The notes: generated by a model from the letters alone, not told the origin. DNA of 64,000 nucleotides from Pseudomonas sp. ANT_H12B (GCF_008369325.1 NZ_VOBI01000001.1:310001-374000), one strand, 5' to 3'; shown: positions 9,416-18,289, numbered from the stretch's first letter. Numbers and translations: made by a program.

Positions 9416-9464
9416 GTGATCACGCCATGGCCACGGATGGCCTGCGCATCAGGAGCCAGCCAGA

Positions 9465-9968
9465 ATGCCTTCGATAGAACTTCACGCCGCACAGCGTGAC
9501 GAACTGGAAACCATCGAAAACCTGTTGCAGTTCTACATGTACGACTTCAGCGAGTGGCTGCCGCTGAAACTCGATGAGCATGGGTTCTTCAGCGCCCAGC
9601 CTAAACCGGACTACTGGCGCAAACCGGCAACCAGACCGTTTCTGATCAAGGTCGATGGAGAATTGGCCGGTTTCGCGACCGTGGATGACGAAACTCATAT
9701 CGACGGTGCGGAGCACAACATCGGCTACTTTTTTGTCAGCCGGCGCTTCCGTGGCCAAGGCATCGCGAAATTTGTCGTTTCCACCCTCTTGAGCCGATTC
9801 CCCGGTCAATGGCAAATTTTCCACATTGACGCAAACCAGCCTGCGCGGCTGTTCTGGGCCAGAGTAATGCCTGAGCTCACCGGTGGCGAGTTCACCCGGC
9901 ATCAGCTGCCGGTAGAGGGTTATCCCTGCACCTTTTACCGCTTCCAAACCTCTCAGCCGTCGTCCTGA
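9465..9968 (+). CDS. GNAT-family N-acetyltransferase
   Basis: A 167-residue GNAT acyltransferase. The acetyl-CoA binding motif A appears as FFVSRRFRGQGIAKFVVSTL near residue 90-110, with the preceding beta strand around VDGELAGFATVDD. The ATG at 9465 is preceded by AGGAG at good spacing. It follows the GST gene by about 50 bp, so the two may be co-transcribed. Substrate unknown; no membrane segment or signal peptide. Confidence 0.85.
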   Translation: MPSIELHAAQRDELETIENLLQFYMYDFSEWLPLKLDEHGFFSAQPKPDYWRKPATRPFLIKVDGELAGFATVDDETHIDGAEHNIGYFFVSRRFRGQGIAKFVVSTLLSRFPGQWQIFHIDANQPARLFWARVMPELTGGEFTRHQLPVEGYPCTFYRFQTSQPSS

Positions 9969-10112
9969 CCGGCGCTCTCAAATCCAGCTTTTTAATTCCA
10001 AACAGCTTTGCAGGACAATATGTAGTGCCTAAAAATAATCACTACAAAACGTTGACGCGTCCGATTTTGACTTGCATGATGCAGACATCTCCCCGATCGG
10101 GAGACAGGCAAC

Positions 10113-10265
10113 ATGTTTGAGCAAGCTCGTCTGACCGCCGAGCTGTTTTTCCCGGATACACGCTGCCCACAAGGCAGATTGAAGAAGCTGACCTGGCCTG
10201 AACGTCCAGTACAAGGACGAGAAGCGCTGGCGATCAATCCTCATGAAGCTTGTGGCCGACCCTGA
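10113..10265 (+). CDS. Possible small protein of 50 residues
   Basis: An open frame starting MFEQARLTAELFF and ending near EACGRP, with a good Shine-Dalgarno (GGGAGA) about eight bases before the ATG. I recognise no domain. It lies in a 520-bp stretch otherwise without a gene between the GNAT gene and the small conserved protein at 10487. It could be a real small protein or a remnant. The rest of that stretch shows no clear structure. Confidence 0.3.
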   Translation: MFEQARLTAELFFPDTRCPQGRLKKLTWPERPVQGREALAINPHEACGRP

Positions 10266-10486
10266 AAACATCGGCAGTGGCCTCCAGGTTTTCGCCGCTT
10301 CTCTTCGTTGTGACGCTATTGCGTAGCAGTTATTCAACACGACTACATGCAGCAGACGCGGGGCCCCGCCAAATTGGCGGCCGACCGCTGACGTCCTGGT
10401 TTCGGTGCCAGGGATCAACTAACCGATGGGCTACCTGTATTAGCGAATCAACTTTGAAAGATCACCAAATGGTCAAGGGGCTTAAT

Positions 10487-10816
10487 ATGAATCTGAACAA
10501 TCAACCTACTATCGATGAACTGGCTCGTATCTTCGCTGCGCAAAAAGATAGCCACGACAGCCATATCCTGTGGATCAGCAAATCGGGCCAGGTTCATATC
10601 GACTGCCTGTCACCCCACGCCCATGAAGCAGAGTTCGACAAGAACAACCAGAACCTGCTCGCCCGACTGAAGATGTACCGTCGTGGCCAGGGTTATGTCG
10701 GCAAGAAAGCCGCGGCTGACAAGGACTTCATCGGCAATGTTCTGCAAACGCTGAAACAGGCGTGGGCCTCGATGCAGAACCCGAACGAAGTTCGGGTGAT
10801 TGACCGGTTCTACTGA
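10487..10816 (+). CDS. Small conserved hypothetical protein
   Basis: A 109-residue soluble protein without signal peptide or membrane helix. I place the start at the ATG at 10487 because AAGGGG lies five bases upstream; an in-frame ATG at 10469 is less well placed. The sequence is hydrophilic, mixed alpha/beta in look, with the central block ILWISKSGQVHIDCLSP and the C-terminal ASMQNPNEVRVIDRFY. I do not recognise a named family, though it reads as a genuine gene and is followed directly by a strong terminator. Confidence 0.7.
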   Translation: MNLNNQPTIDELARIFAAQKDSHDSHILWISKSGQVHIDCLSPHAHEAEFDKNNQNLLARLKMYRRGQGYVGKKAAADKDFIGNVLQTLKQAWASMQNPNEVRVIDRFY

Positions 10817-10851
10817 TTCCCCCCAGCGGTTTTATCCCATCCCACAATAAG

Positions 10852-10887
10852 AAGGCCCCGCTCGTATTATCGAGCGGGGCCTTTTTG
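10852..10887 (+). terminator. Rho-independent terminator
   Basis: A perfect 12-bp stem (AGGCCCCGCTCG and CGAGCGGGGCCT) with a six-base loop TATTAT followed by a T tract, about 40 bp after the stop of the 109-residue gene. Confidence 0.93.
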
Positions 10888-10952
10888 TTTGTCTCGTACT
10901 CAGCAAACAAAGCTATCGTTAACCGTATGCGTGGTGGCCCGGGAGACTTGCG

Positions 10953-11255
10953 ATGAAAATAGTCCTGACATGGATACTGTTACTGGTGATGGCAAACGCT
11001 GCACATGCCAACAGTCTGACCGGCATGCCCTCATTCATTGTGGAGTGCCCCGGAAAACTCCTCGTCCAGGCCGATCAGGACGGGCCGGTGTTGATCAACA
11101 GCAAAGAAGCCGAAACCAAAGCCATCAGCGATCGCAAGTTCGAAGCGAAAGGTGCGGGCGTCACACTCTCGATTCTCCTCGCCGATGACGACTCGGTGGC
11201 CGTGAGCTCCACGGGCAAGGCGCCCAATGGTGTGTGCCAGTCAGTGGATGACTGA
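10953..11255 (+). CDS. Small exported hypothetical protein
   Basis: A 100-residue protein beginning with a clear signal peptide (MKIVLTWILLLVMANAAHA, cleavage likely after AHA). The mature part has two cysteines, one near its start (FIVECPG) and one near the end (NGVCQS), which could form a disulfide in the periplasm. GGGAGA precedes the ATG. I recognise no domain. It is convergent with the cynR gene, whose stop codon touches its own stop, so the two transcripts end against each other. Confidence 0.7.
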   Translation: MKIVLTWILLLVMANAAHANSLTGMPSFIVECPGKLLVQADQDGPVLINSKEAETKAISDRKFEAKGAGVTLSILLADDDSVAVSSTGKAPNGVCQSVDD

Positions 11256-12146
11256 CTACGTTGACTCGACCGCAGTCGCACCTAGCGCCAGGTCCATAAA
11301 GGCCAGCGACGCCGCGCTGTGATAGTTGTTTTTGCGCCGAAGCAGCGCAGCCCCCCGTTTGGGCGCCTCCCCCAGCAACGGAATTTTACGCAGTGCGCGG
11401 TCCTGGGTGGCGATGGGTTCCGGCAGGATGGTAGCAATGGCCGTGTGCCGAATGACTTCCAGCAAGGTGCTCACCGAATTGACCTCGATCACCACCTTCG
11501 GCGTGATCTGTTCCTGGGCAAAGTACTCATTGATGCGGGTGCGGGTCACGAAGTCCTGGGCCAGCAGCGCAAATTCCAGCTGCGCCACTTCTTGCGCAGA
11601 CAACGCGACCTGGCTTTCGTACAGCGGGTGATCGCGCCCCACCATCACCCCCAATGTCTCGGTAAACGCCGGGATCGACTCGATGTCGGTATTTCTGACT
11701 TGGGTAAACGCGATGGCGATGTCCAGTGAGTCATCTACCAGCCCGGCCTCGATGTCGTCCATCGACAACTCGAAAATCTGCAGATGGATGTTCGGAAACC
11801 GAGCCACGTAATCGCGCACCAGCGGTCCCACCAGATACGCCATAAACGTTGGCGTCATCGCCAGTCGCAAAGTGCCGCGAGACAAATCCTTCACGTCATG
11901 CAACGCACGTTTGCCAGCCTCCAGTTCCACCAACACCCGACGGGCGCATTCGATGTAGGCCTCACCCGCATCGGTCGGCTTGACCGTGCGCGAGGTTCGG
12001 TCGAACAGGCTGACACCCAAGGATTCTTCAAGCTGCCGAATTTGTTGGGACAGGGTCGGCTGGGAAACGTGCAGCGCCTCCGCAGCGCGGGTGAAACCGC
12101 CGTGGTCGACGACCGCCAGCAGATAGCGCAAATGTCGTAACAGCAT
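11256..12146 (-). CDS. cynR: LysR-family regulator of the cyanate operon
   Basis: A 296-residue LysR regulator. The N-terminal helix-turn-helix includes [20 protein letters not shown], and the effector domain runs to the C-terminus with the [20 protein letters not shown] segment at its start. Length and start ([18 protein letters not shown]) match CynR of E. coli. It is divergent from cynS and cynT, the arrangement expected for the cyanate-responsive activator. The sequence alone shows the family; the specific call rests mostly on the neighbours. Confidence 0.85.
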   Translation of the reverse strand: MLLRHLRYLLAVVDHGGFTRAAEALHVSQPTLSQQIRQLEESLGVSLFDRTSRTVKPTDAGEAYIECARRVLVELEAGKRALHDVKDLSRGTLRLAMTPTFMAYLVGPLVRDYVARFPNIHLQIFELSMDDIEAGLVDDSLDIAIAFTQVRNTDIESIPAFTETLGVMVGRDHPLYESQVALSAQEVAQLEFALLAQDFVTRTRINEYFAQEQITPKVVIEVNSVSTLLEVIRHTAIATILPEPIATQDRALRKIPLLGEAPKRGAALLRRKNNYHSAASLAFMDLALGATAVEST

Positions 12147-12269
12147 GGGCTCACCATCTATAGGCTGTACTTATGCGCTGCATTGTATATGGGTCTTGGA
12201 CGCTATGGATCAATCGGCAGAAGATTGCCCCACACCCAAGCAAAACCTCCCCCTGACAGGAGAAACCCC

Positions 12270-12737
12270 ATGCAACAGTCCCACGCCTACAACGACCCAA
12301 GTCTGGCCCTGACCACTTCGATCCTTGATGCCAAGGCTCGCAAAAATCTGTCCTGGCAGGAACTGACCGACGGCACCGACCTAGGTCTGGCGTACGTCAC
12401 CGCCGCCCTGCTCGGCCAGCACCCGCTGCCGGAAAGCGCCGCCAAAGTGATCGGCGAGAAACTCGACCTGGACGCCGACTCCGTAGCCCGTTTGCAGATC
12501 ATCCCGTTGCGCGGCAGCCTCTCGGGCGTCCCGACCGACCCGACCATCTACCACTTCTACGAAATGATCCAGATCTACGGCACCACCTTGAAAGCCCTGG
12601 TTCATGAGCAATTTGGCGACGGCATCATCAGCGCGATCAACTTCAAACTCGACATGAAAAAAGTCGAAGACCCGGAAGGCGGCTCCCGCGCAGTGATTAC
12701 CCTCGACGGCAAGTTCCTGCCACTGCTTCCTTTCTAA
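12270..12737 (+). CDS. cynS: Cyanate hydratase (cyanase) with a substituted active-site position
   Basis: A 155-residue cyanase, which converts cyanate and bicarbonate to ammonia and two CO2 in the cytoplasm as a decamer. The N-terminal helix-turn-helix-like domain and the C-terminal catalytic domain are complete. The C-terminal block matches E. coli CynS closely. The E. coli catalytic residues are Arg96, Glu99 and Ser122. Here the equivalent Glu (98) and Ser (121) are present, but the Arg position is His95 (TIYHFYEM instead of MYRFYEM). The start at 12270 follows GACAGGAG. It leads the operon with cynT, divergent from cynR. Confidence 0.93.
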   Translation: MQQSHAYNDPSLALTTSILDAKARKNLSWQELTDGTDLGLAYVTAALLGQHPLPESAAKVIGEKLDLDADSVARLQIIPLRGSLSGVPTDPTIYHFYEMIQIYGTTLKALVHEQFGDGIISAINFKLDMKKVEDPEGGSRAVITLDGKFLPLLPF

Positions 12738-12798
12738 GTTGATACCGGCCCGCACTGATGTGCGGGCTAACACCCGACTCACGCATGAGGACATCGCC

Positions 12799-13461
12799 AT
12801 GAAAGCGCTCATCGAAGGTTTTTTGAAGTTCCAGAAGGAAGCCTTTCCGCAACGTACCGATTTGTTCAAACACCTGGCCACCACGCAACACCCCGGCACC
12901 TTGTTCATCACCTGTTCCGATAGCCGGGTGGTGCCTGAATTGCTGACGCAGCAAGAGCCTGGCGAACTGTTCGTGATCCGTAATGCCGGAAATATCGTGC
13001 CCTCCTATAGCCCGCACCCCGGTGGTGTTTCGGCCACGGTCGAATACGCAGTCGCAGTACTCGGCGTCACCGACATCGTGATCTGCGGGCATTCGGACTG
13101 CGGCGCCATGACCGCTGTCGCCAAGTGCAAATGCATGGACCACCTGCCGGCGGTCAGCGGCTGGTTGCAACATGCCGAGTCGGCGAAAGTCATCAACGAA
13201 TCGCGCCCTCACGCCAATGATGCGGCGAAGGTGAGTTCAATGGTTCGGGAGAATGTCATCGCGCAACTGGCCAATATCCAGACGCATCCAAGCGTGCGCC
13301 TGGCTCAGGAAAAAGGCCTGCTGAATTTGCATGGTTGGGTCTACGACATCGAGACCGGCTCGATCGATGCCCTGGATGCCAATAGCCACCGTTTCGTGGC
13401 GCTCGCCGATTATCCGGACACCTGTGCCCTTCAAGCTCGATCCGTAAAAGCGGCCGCCTGA
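12799..13461 (+). CDS. cynT: Beta-class carbonic anhydrase of the cyanate operon
   Basis: A 220-residue beta carbonic anhydrase. Zinc ligands are visible as Cys39 and Asp41 in CSDSRVV and His98 and Cys101 in CGHSDCGAM, the same numbering as E. coli CynT. It supplies bicarbonate, which cyanase consumes, and so prevents CO2 loss. The frame is open upstream, but the ATG at 12799 with TGAGGA before it gives the standard start [12 protein letters not shown]. It lies 61 bp after cynS. Confidence 0.92.
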   Translation: MKALIEGFLKFQKEAFPQRTDLFKHLATTQHPGTLFITCSDSRVVPELLTQQEPGELFVIRNAGNIVPSYSPHPGGVSATVEYAVAVLGVTDIVICGHSDCGAMTAVAKCKCMDHLPAVSGWLQHAESAKVINESRPHANDAAKVSSMVRENVIAQLANIQTHPSVRLAQEKGLLNLHGWVYDIETGSIDALDANSHRFVALADYPDTCALQARSVKAAA

Positions 13462-13493
13462 AGTTTGTATCCACTGGCCACGAGGCGATCGAT

Positions 13494-13522
13494 GCAGCAC
13501 TCCCGGCTCACGGGAGCGCTGC
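13494..13522 (+). terminator. Hairpin after cynT, possible terminator
   Basis: A 12-bp stem with one mismatch (GCAGCACTCCCG against CGGGAGCGCTGC) and a five-base loop lies about 30 bp after the cynT stop. No T tract follows, so termination is uncertain. Confidence 0.4.
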
Positions 13523-13541
13523 ACTGACACGATCAACAGGG

Positions 13542-13892
13542 TCACTTATCGTCCATCTTTGTTGACGATTGAGGCCGATTCTCAGTGCTCTCTTCGGCGT
13601 TGGGTGGTTCTGGAATACTTCCTGGCGTGAACACGTGTGTCTGCAAGTCTCTGGCATCGACTTCGACGACGCCCGGCACCGAACGGGCCAGACCAACAGC
13701 CTGCTCACACTGTTTATGGGTGTTGACGCGACCGCTCAACGCCACCGTGGCGCCGTGGGTTTTAACATGGACTTGCAGGCCAAGGCTGGGTTCGCCCAAT
13801 GCCAGGGCTGACTTCACCCTGGCGGTAATCCACGTGTCGTGAACGCCTCTTTCCAGATCATGAGAGTAATGTTGAAAGGAATGAAGTTTCAT
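13542..13892 (-). CDS. BON-domain protein
   Basis: A 116-residue protein with one BON domain (about residues 20-90): the region with ITARVKSALALGEPSL, the central strand GATVALSGRV and the motif VPGVVEVDARDL. BON domains bind phospholipid or surfaces and occur in osmotic-shock proteins such as OsmY. No signal peptide is seen, unlike OsmY. I take the ATG at 13892 (MKLHSFQHY), preceded by GAGG, rather than an earlier one. The C-terminal 30 residues are polar and likely disordered. It is convergent with the cyn operon. Confidence 0.8.
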   Translation of the reverse strand: MKLHSFQHYSHDLERGVHDTWITARVKSALALGEPSLGLQVHVKTHGATVALSGRVNTHKQCEQAVGLARSVPGVVEVDARDLQTHVFTPGSIPEPPNAEESTENRPQSSTKMDDK

Positions 13893-14062
13893 GGTGCAAC
13901 CCTCGCTCACGAATCAGATGCACTGTCCGTTCCATTTGCCGTGCAGCCCTGTGCCTCTCAGGCGAGCGTTATGGACATCTGATTCGTTTTAGAGTGCTCG
14001 CCACGCCAATACAGACGCACATTAATTATAGTGCGCCTGTCGTCGGTGGTCGGGGTGTCGTC

Positions 14063-15565
14063 TCAGCGTTTGACCGACAGATCCGTCTGAGTCATGCGAC
14101 TACGAATGGTGAATACGCCATCTCCCGAGAGAATCGCACTTCGGGCAAACAGGCGACCGCTCTCCCAGTTCGAGAGCCCCAGTTCCGGCTTGTTCAACGC
14201 GTACTGGCCGTCGACCCAACGGGTAATCCCGTTGCCGACAAAAGGGGCGTTGACCGCGCTGTAGAAACGATCCTGCGCCTCGGTATCTTCACTGATCAGC
14301 GACACGGTGAATTGCGGGCTGTAGCGATTGAACAAGGCAATGGCGCTGTCCAGATCGTCGACGATCTTCAGGCTGACTTCCGGGGTTTCTTCCCATTCCC
14401 ACTCACGGCCCAACTGATCTTCGGGCAGCGGCTCGGCCAATGCTTCGGTCTGATAGCCTTCGGCGCGATACACCTCGACGCTCGCGGTCTGCCAATCCGC
14501 CGGCAAGTACTGCTCGCTGCCCTCGACTATGTGCAACTTGCAGCCCTGGCCCCGTGCGGTGCCGGCCTGTTGCAACGCATCGAGAAACAGCGGCACCAGT
14601 TCGGTGGCGCGGTCGCGGTGGATGAGACAGACATTCAGGGTGTTGCAGACTTTGCGATCCAGCGAGTTGCGCACCACAGTGGCAAAGCGCTTGGCGTCGG
14701 CATCCGCGTTCGCGATCAGCCAGGCGCCGCCGGTGCCGTGCAGGCTGACGGCGGTGCCGGCCTGTTGGGCAATGCTGCCCAGTTGACTGACGGCTCGACC
14801 CGAACCACGGGCCACGGCCAACGACAGGCGTCGGTCGGCGAACATCGCCCAGCCAGCCGCGTGATTGACGCTTTCCACCAGCGACACCGCACCGGCCGGC
14901 AACCCGGCGTCGGTCAGCGCCGGATTCAGCGCGTGGGTGACGATGGCTTGCGCGGTGCCCAACGCATCACTGCCAATGCGCAGCACTGCGGTGTTACCCG
15001 TGCGCAACACACCAGCGGCATCAGCAAAGACATTTGGCCTACCTTCAAAGACGAAAGCGACGATGCCCAACGGCGAAACCACTTGCTCGACTTTCCAGCC
15101 GTCATGTTCGACGCAACTGAGCACTTTGCCGCGCGTGGCCGACGCATCGCGCCAGGCCCGCAGGCCCGCAATCATGTCGCGACGCATACGTTCGTCGGCC
15201 AGCAGTCGCGTGGTGGAACGTCCGCGCGCCTTGGCCCGCTCGATGTCGGCCAGGTTGGCCGTCTCGATCAAGGCCCAGCAGTCTGTCGTTTCCAGACGTT
15301 GGGCAAAGCGATCGAAGAACTCACTGATCGCCTGATCCGAAACGGCGGACATTGCGCTGAAAGCCGCTGCGGCACGTTCGATTGCAACGCTTGCCGCCTG
15401 CTGGTCAACCACCGGAATCAACAACAACTCGCCGCTCACCTGCTCCACCAACAGGTGGTCTCCGGGCTGAAAGCGCGCCGCCAGTTCGGGGCTGACCACA
15501 GAGACACGGTTACCAGCGAATGGGATTGGCGTGCCAGCGACTAGACGTTCGAGCGCAAGAGACAT
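14063..15565 (-). CDS. Divergent glutamate-5-semialdehyde dehydrogenase-like protein (long ProA paralogue)
   Basis: A 500-residue member of the aldehyde dehydrogenase superfamily, closest in pattern to gamma-glutamyl phosphate reductase (ProA). Recognisable blocks are VSPLGIVAFVFEGRPN, GNTAVLRIGSDALGTAQA and the catalytic-cysteine segment DRKVCNTLNVCLIHRD, followed by the WEWEETPEVSLKIVDDLD region. ProA is normally near 420 residues; this protein has about 70 extra residues at the N-terminus resembling no domain I know. No proB or proline gene is beside it, so it is likely a paralogue with another or accessory role. Confidence 0.75.
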   Translation of the reverse strand: MSLALERLVAGTPIPFAGNRVSVVSPELAARFQPGDHLLVEQVSGELLLIPVVDQQAASVAIERAAAAFSAMSAVSDQAISEFFDRFAQRLETTDCWALIETANLADIERAKARGRSTTRLLADERMRRDMIAGLRAWRDASATRGKVLSCVEHDGWKVEQVVSPLGIVAFVFEGRPNVFADAAGVLRTGNTAVLRIGSDALGTAQAIVTHALNPALTDAGLPAGAVSLVESVNHAAGWAMFADRRLSLAVARGSGRAVSQLGSIAQQAGTAVSLHGTGGAWLIANADADAKRFATVVRNSLDRKVCNTLNVCLIHRDRATELVPLFLDALQQAGTARGQGCKLHIVEGSEQYLPADWQTASVEVYRAEGYQTEALAEPLPEDQLGREWEWEETPEVSLKIVDDLDSAIALFNRYSPQFTVSLISEDTEAQDRFYSAVNAPFVGNGITRWVDGQYALNKPELGLSNWESGRLFARSAILSGDGVFTIRSRMTQTDLSVKR

Positions 15566-15692
15566 GAAGCGGTTTCACCATGCAGTGGGCGGGCAGAAAA
15601 TGTATAGGAAAATCCGCGGAGCGTCATTAACCGCACGCCTGACCGATGATCGAAAACCCGGCGGCCGATTGCCCGGCCCTCCTACGCAAAAA

Positions 15693-16387
15693 GGGGTAAA
15701 GGCAGTAGAAGCCTCCGGCAACGGATTCTTTCCCGACCGCCGTCCGGAAATCCTTTTTGAGCGCCATGTTTTCAGTCGGTTGACCCACCAGACATACGAC
15801 GCTCAACACCCGGGTATCAGCAGCAACCCCGCAGGTAACTATGGTGCATCGGGGGGCGCATCAATATGAGCGTCTGAACCTGGCCATCGAACTGAACAGT
15901 AATGCGGCCTTGCAAAGTACCTCGTGGGGGCTGGGCCAGATCATGGGGTTCAATTTCGCGCAGACGAATTCCGCGGATGTCGAGACGATGATCAAGCGGA
16001 TGGTCAAGTCTGAAAACGAACAACTGCTGTGTACCGTCGGCACGCTGATCGAAGGCGTCTCGGTGGCGGCGTTACGCGCCAAGGACCGGGCCAATTTTGC
16101 ACGCCGCTATAACGGCCCCAATTACGCCATCAACAACTACGACTTACGGCTCAGCGCGGCGTATCAGAAGTTCTCTTATGGCGGGACGCCGGACCTGAGA
16201 ATTCGTATGGCACAAACCTACCTGACGTACCTGGACTGGCATCCCGGGACCATCGACGGCATCGTTGGCAAACAGGCTCGATGCGATGAACCTGTTCCAG
16301 GCAAAAGAGTATCTGGACGTCACCACCGTGCTGGACGATGAAACGCTGGAATGTTTGCGCAGCCGAATCGAAGCATTACCGCTCTGA
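15693..16387 (+). pseudogene. Frameshifted N-acetylmuramidase (DUF3380) with peptidoglycan-binding tail
   Basis: Three consecutive frames make one protein. Frame one (from about 15693) reads VKAVEASGNGFFPDRRP and ILFERHVFSRL and ends near 15865 in a run of G. Frame two continues with HQYERL, STSWGLGQIMGFN and FARRYNGPNYAINNYD to about 16275. After a one-base loss, frame three reads AMNLFQAKEYLDVTTVLDDE to a TGA at 16385. These are the DUF3380 muramidase and a peptidoglycan-binding domain seen in phage-type endolysins. At least two frameshifts and a missing N-terminus show it is broken. No other phage gene is nearby. Confidence 0.8.
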
Positions 16388-16580
16388 CTCGAACCCCTGC
16401 CCCGACTGAGAAATTACACGGGTTGCGTATCACAGTGTGTACAGCCGCCCTCTCGACACACCCCGCCCATAAAACCACGCGTTAAAGACACATCGCAGAT
16501 ACACCCGCTTGATGAAATGTGCGTGTCGATTGGCCAAGCCGATCAAAGCGCTCAACTCACTCAACGCACGGAGTATCACC

Positions 16581-16784
16581 ATGTTCAAACTCTCGACTTC
16601 TTCCCTGACCCTCGGCCTGATCATCGCTGGCGGCCTGGCCCTGTCCAACATCGCGTCGGCCTCTGAGTCCGAAGCGTTCAGCATGAAGCAACTGACCCAC
16701 GGCTACAGCCAGGTCCAGGCCGATACCGCCGAGAAACCGGCCGAAGGCAAATGTGGTGAAGGCAAGTGCGGCGCCGGCGAGTAA
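16581..16784 (+). CDS. HvfA-like cysteine-rich exported peptide (putative modified metallophore precursor)
   Basis: A 67-residue protein with a clear signal peptide (MFKLSTSSLTLGLIIAGGLA, cleavage likely after NIASAS) and a C-terminal EGKCGEGKCG motif holding its only two cysteines (58 and 63). GGAG precedes the ATG. This is the layout of HvfA-type precursors, in which a multinuclear iron oxidase (DUF692, HvfB) with HvfC modifies the EGKCG cysteines to oxazolone and thioamide groups that bind copper. A DoxX-family gene follows 57 bp downstream, as HvfX does in hvfABCX loci. No DUF692 or HvfC gene is present here. Modification is inferred. Confidence 0.75.
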   Translation: MFKLSTSSLTLGLIIAGGLALSNIASASESEAFSMKQLTHGYSQVQADTAEKPAEGKCGEGKCGAGE

Positions 16785-16841
16785 CCCATTGCGTGGGGCA
16801 CGCCGTTGCCCCACCTCCCTGATTGAACGGAGATCAAGCCC

Positions 16842-17357
16842 ATGAACACCTCAATTTCTTCGGCCGTCAAAGGCCTGCACCTGAACCTCGACCGTGCCGG
16901 TAGCTGGATCGCGCCCCTGACCCTAAGGGTGTTTTTGGCCTGGGAATTTTTCGAGTCGGGTCTGGAAAAATTCAATGGCGAAAACTGGTTCGCCGACATC
17001 CAGGACAGCTTCCCGTTTCCGTTCAACCACGTACCGGCGACGTTGAACTGGGAACTGTCGATGTGGGCCGAACTGATCTGCGCTCTCGCCATACTGGTCG
17101 GCCTGGGAACACGGATTTCGGCCTTCATTCTGATCGTGGTGACCATCGTGGCGACCGCTGCCGTTCACTGGCCAGCCGATTGGTCTACATTGAGTGAGCT
17201 TGCCCAGGGTTACGCCATCAGCAACAAAGGTCATGGCAACTTCAAGCTGCCGCTGATCTACCTCGCGGCCTTTATGCCACTGTTGCTCTCGGGTCCCGGC
17301 AAGCTCAGCCTCGATGCGCTGCTGGCTCGAGTTTTCTGGCGTCGCGATAACCGCTGA
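16842..17357 (+). CDS. DoxX-family membrane protein (HvfX-like)
   Basis: A 171-residue inner-membrane protein with four predicted helices. The first contains [21 protein letters not shown], the DoxX signature of a helix followed by a conserved glycine and lysine; later helices include [15 protein letters not shown] and [16 protein letters not shown]. The region around [20 protein letters not shown] is a periplasmic loop. It follows the HvfA-like precursor closely, and HvfX in hvf operons is a DoxX protein, so it probably belongs with that peptide. Exact role unknown; DoxX proteins often act in redox or thiol chemistry at the membrane. Confidence 0.8.
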   Translation: MNTSISSAVKGLHLNLDRAGSWIAPLTLRVFLAWEFFESGLEKFNGENWFADIQDSFPFPFNHVPATLNWELSMWAELICALAILVGLGTRISAFILIVVTIVATAAVHWPADWSTLSELAQGYAISNKGHGNFKLPLIYLAAFMPLLLSGPGKLSLDALLARVFWRRDNR

Positions 17358-17406
17358 AACGCTTGAGGCTCGATAACGTCCTTCGATTCACTATTGGAGC
17401 AATCAC

Positions 17407-17541
17407 TTTTACCTGGCACCGGGTTGTGCCTATATAGCGATGACCAAGGATGCGCCGCAGGTGTTTGCCGTAGACGGACTCGCCGAATGGTGGAAACGTA
17501 TGCAGGCGCTGCCAAGCTTCAAGGCCTCACAGCCACAGTAA
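17407..17541 (+). pseudogene. C-terminal remnant of a glutathione S-transferase
   Basis: An open frame of 44 codons without start reads FYLAPGCAYIAM, then FAVDGLAEWWKRMQALPSF to a TAA at 17539. The tryptophan pair and the RMQALPSF ending match the last helix of many GSTs (typical form AWWERMQARPSF). No N-terminal GST domain lies upstream, where the DoxX gene ends. It is therefore a truncated relic wedged between the DoxX and dienelactone hydrolase genes. Confidence 0.6.
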
Positions 17542-17579
17542 GCTTCATCCCACCTCAATTTTCGCAGACAGGAGCCACC

Positions 17580-18278
17580 ATGAGCGTGACCACCCAATGG
17601 ATCGAGATCGACAGCCCCGACGGTAAATTCGGTGCATACCTGGCGATTCCGCATACCCGCAAAGGTCCGGGGATCGTGCTGATCCAGGAGATTTTTGGCG
17701 TGAATGAACACATCCGCTCTGTCGCCGAGCAATACGCCGCCGACGGCTATTGGGTGATTGCACCGGACCTGTTCTGGCGCAGCGGCCAGCGCATCGAACT
17801 GACCTACGACGAAGCTGGCTGGAAACGCGCCATCGAATTAATGAACGCTACCGACGTCGGCAAGGCACAGGCCGACATCGAACTGGCCATCGACGCGCTG
17901 AAAGCTCAGCCGGGGCTGGATGGCGGAATCGCCTCGATAGGTTATTGCTTCGGTGGCTTGCTCTCGTACCACACCGCCGCCAATGGGCTGGTGGACGTGG
18001 CGATCGCCTATTACGGCGGCGGGATCCAGAATCATCTGGACCGGGCCGATGAAATCGAAGTGCCGCTGCTGATGCACTTTGGCGAACAGGACAGCCACAT
18101 CTCACTGGACGCCGTAGAGACAATCGCCGAGCGTTTCGAAAACAACGATAACGTGGAAATTGTCGTGTATCCGGAGGCCGAACATGGCTTCAACTGCTCC
18201 CATCGCGACAGCTACAACCAGCGCGCAGCAGCTGAGGCGCATGGCAATACGTTGATCTTTTTGGGTCAGGAACTGTAA
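17580..18278 (+). CDS. Dienelactone hydrolase family protein
   Basis: A 232-residue alpha/beta hydrolase. The nucleophile motif GYCFGG carries Cys in place of Ser, as in carboxymethylenebutenolidase (ClcD). The acid is in the HFGEQDSHI block and the histidine in YPEAEHGFNC. The early IVLIQEIFGVN segment with Glu is also typical of the family. The start at 17580 follows ACAGGAG. The physiological substrate is unknown; no chlorocatechol genes lie nearby. It ends just before a strong terminator. Confidence 0.88.
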   Translation: MSVTTQWIEIDSPDGKFGAYLAIPHTRKGPGIVLIQEIFGVNEHIRSVAEQYAADGYWVIAPDLFWRSGQRIELTYDEAGWKRAIELMNATDVGKAQADIELAIDALKAQPGLDGGIASIGYCFGGLLSYHTAANGLVDVAIAYYGGGIQNHLDRADEIEVPLLMHFGEQDSHISLDAVETIAERFENNDNVEIVVYPEAEHGFNCSHRDSYNQRAAAEAHGNTLIFLGQEL

Positions 18279-18289
18279 CGCCAGACGAA

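Noticed and set aside
13994..15544. Forward frame of 516 codons opposite the ProA-like gene.
   Set aside because: It only mirrors the reverse-strand dehydrogenase and has no domain.
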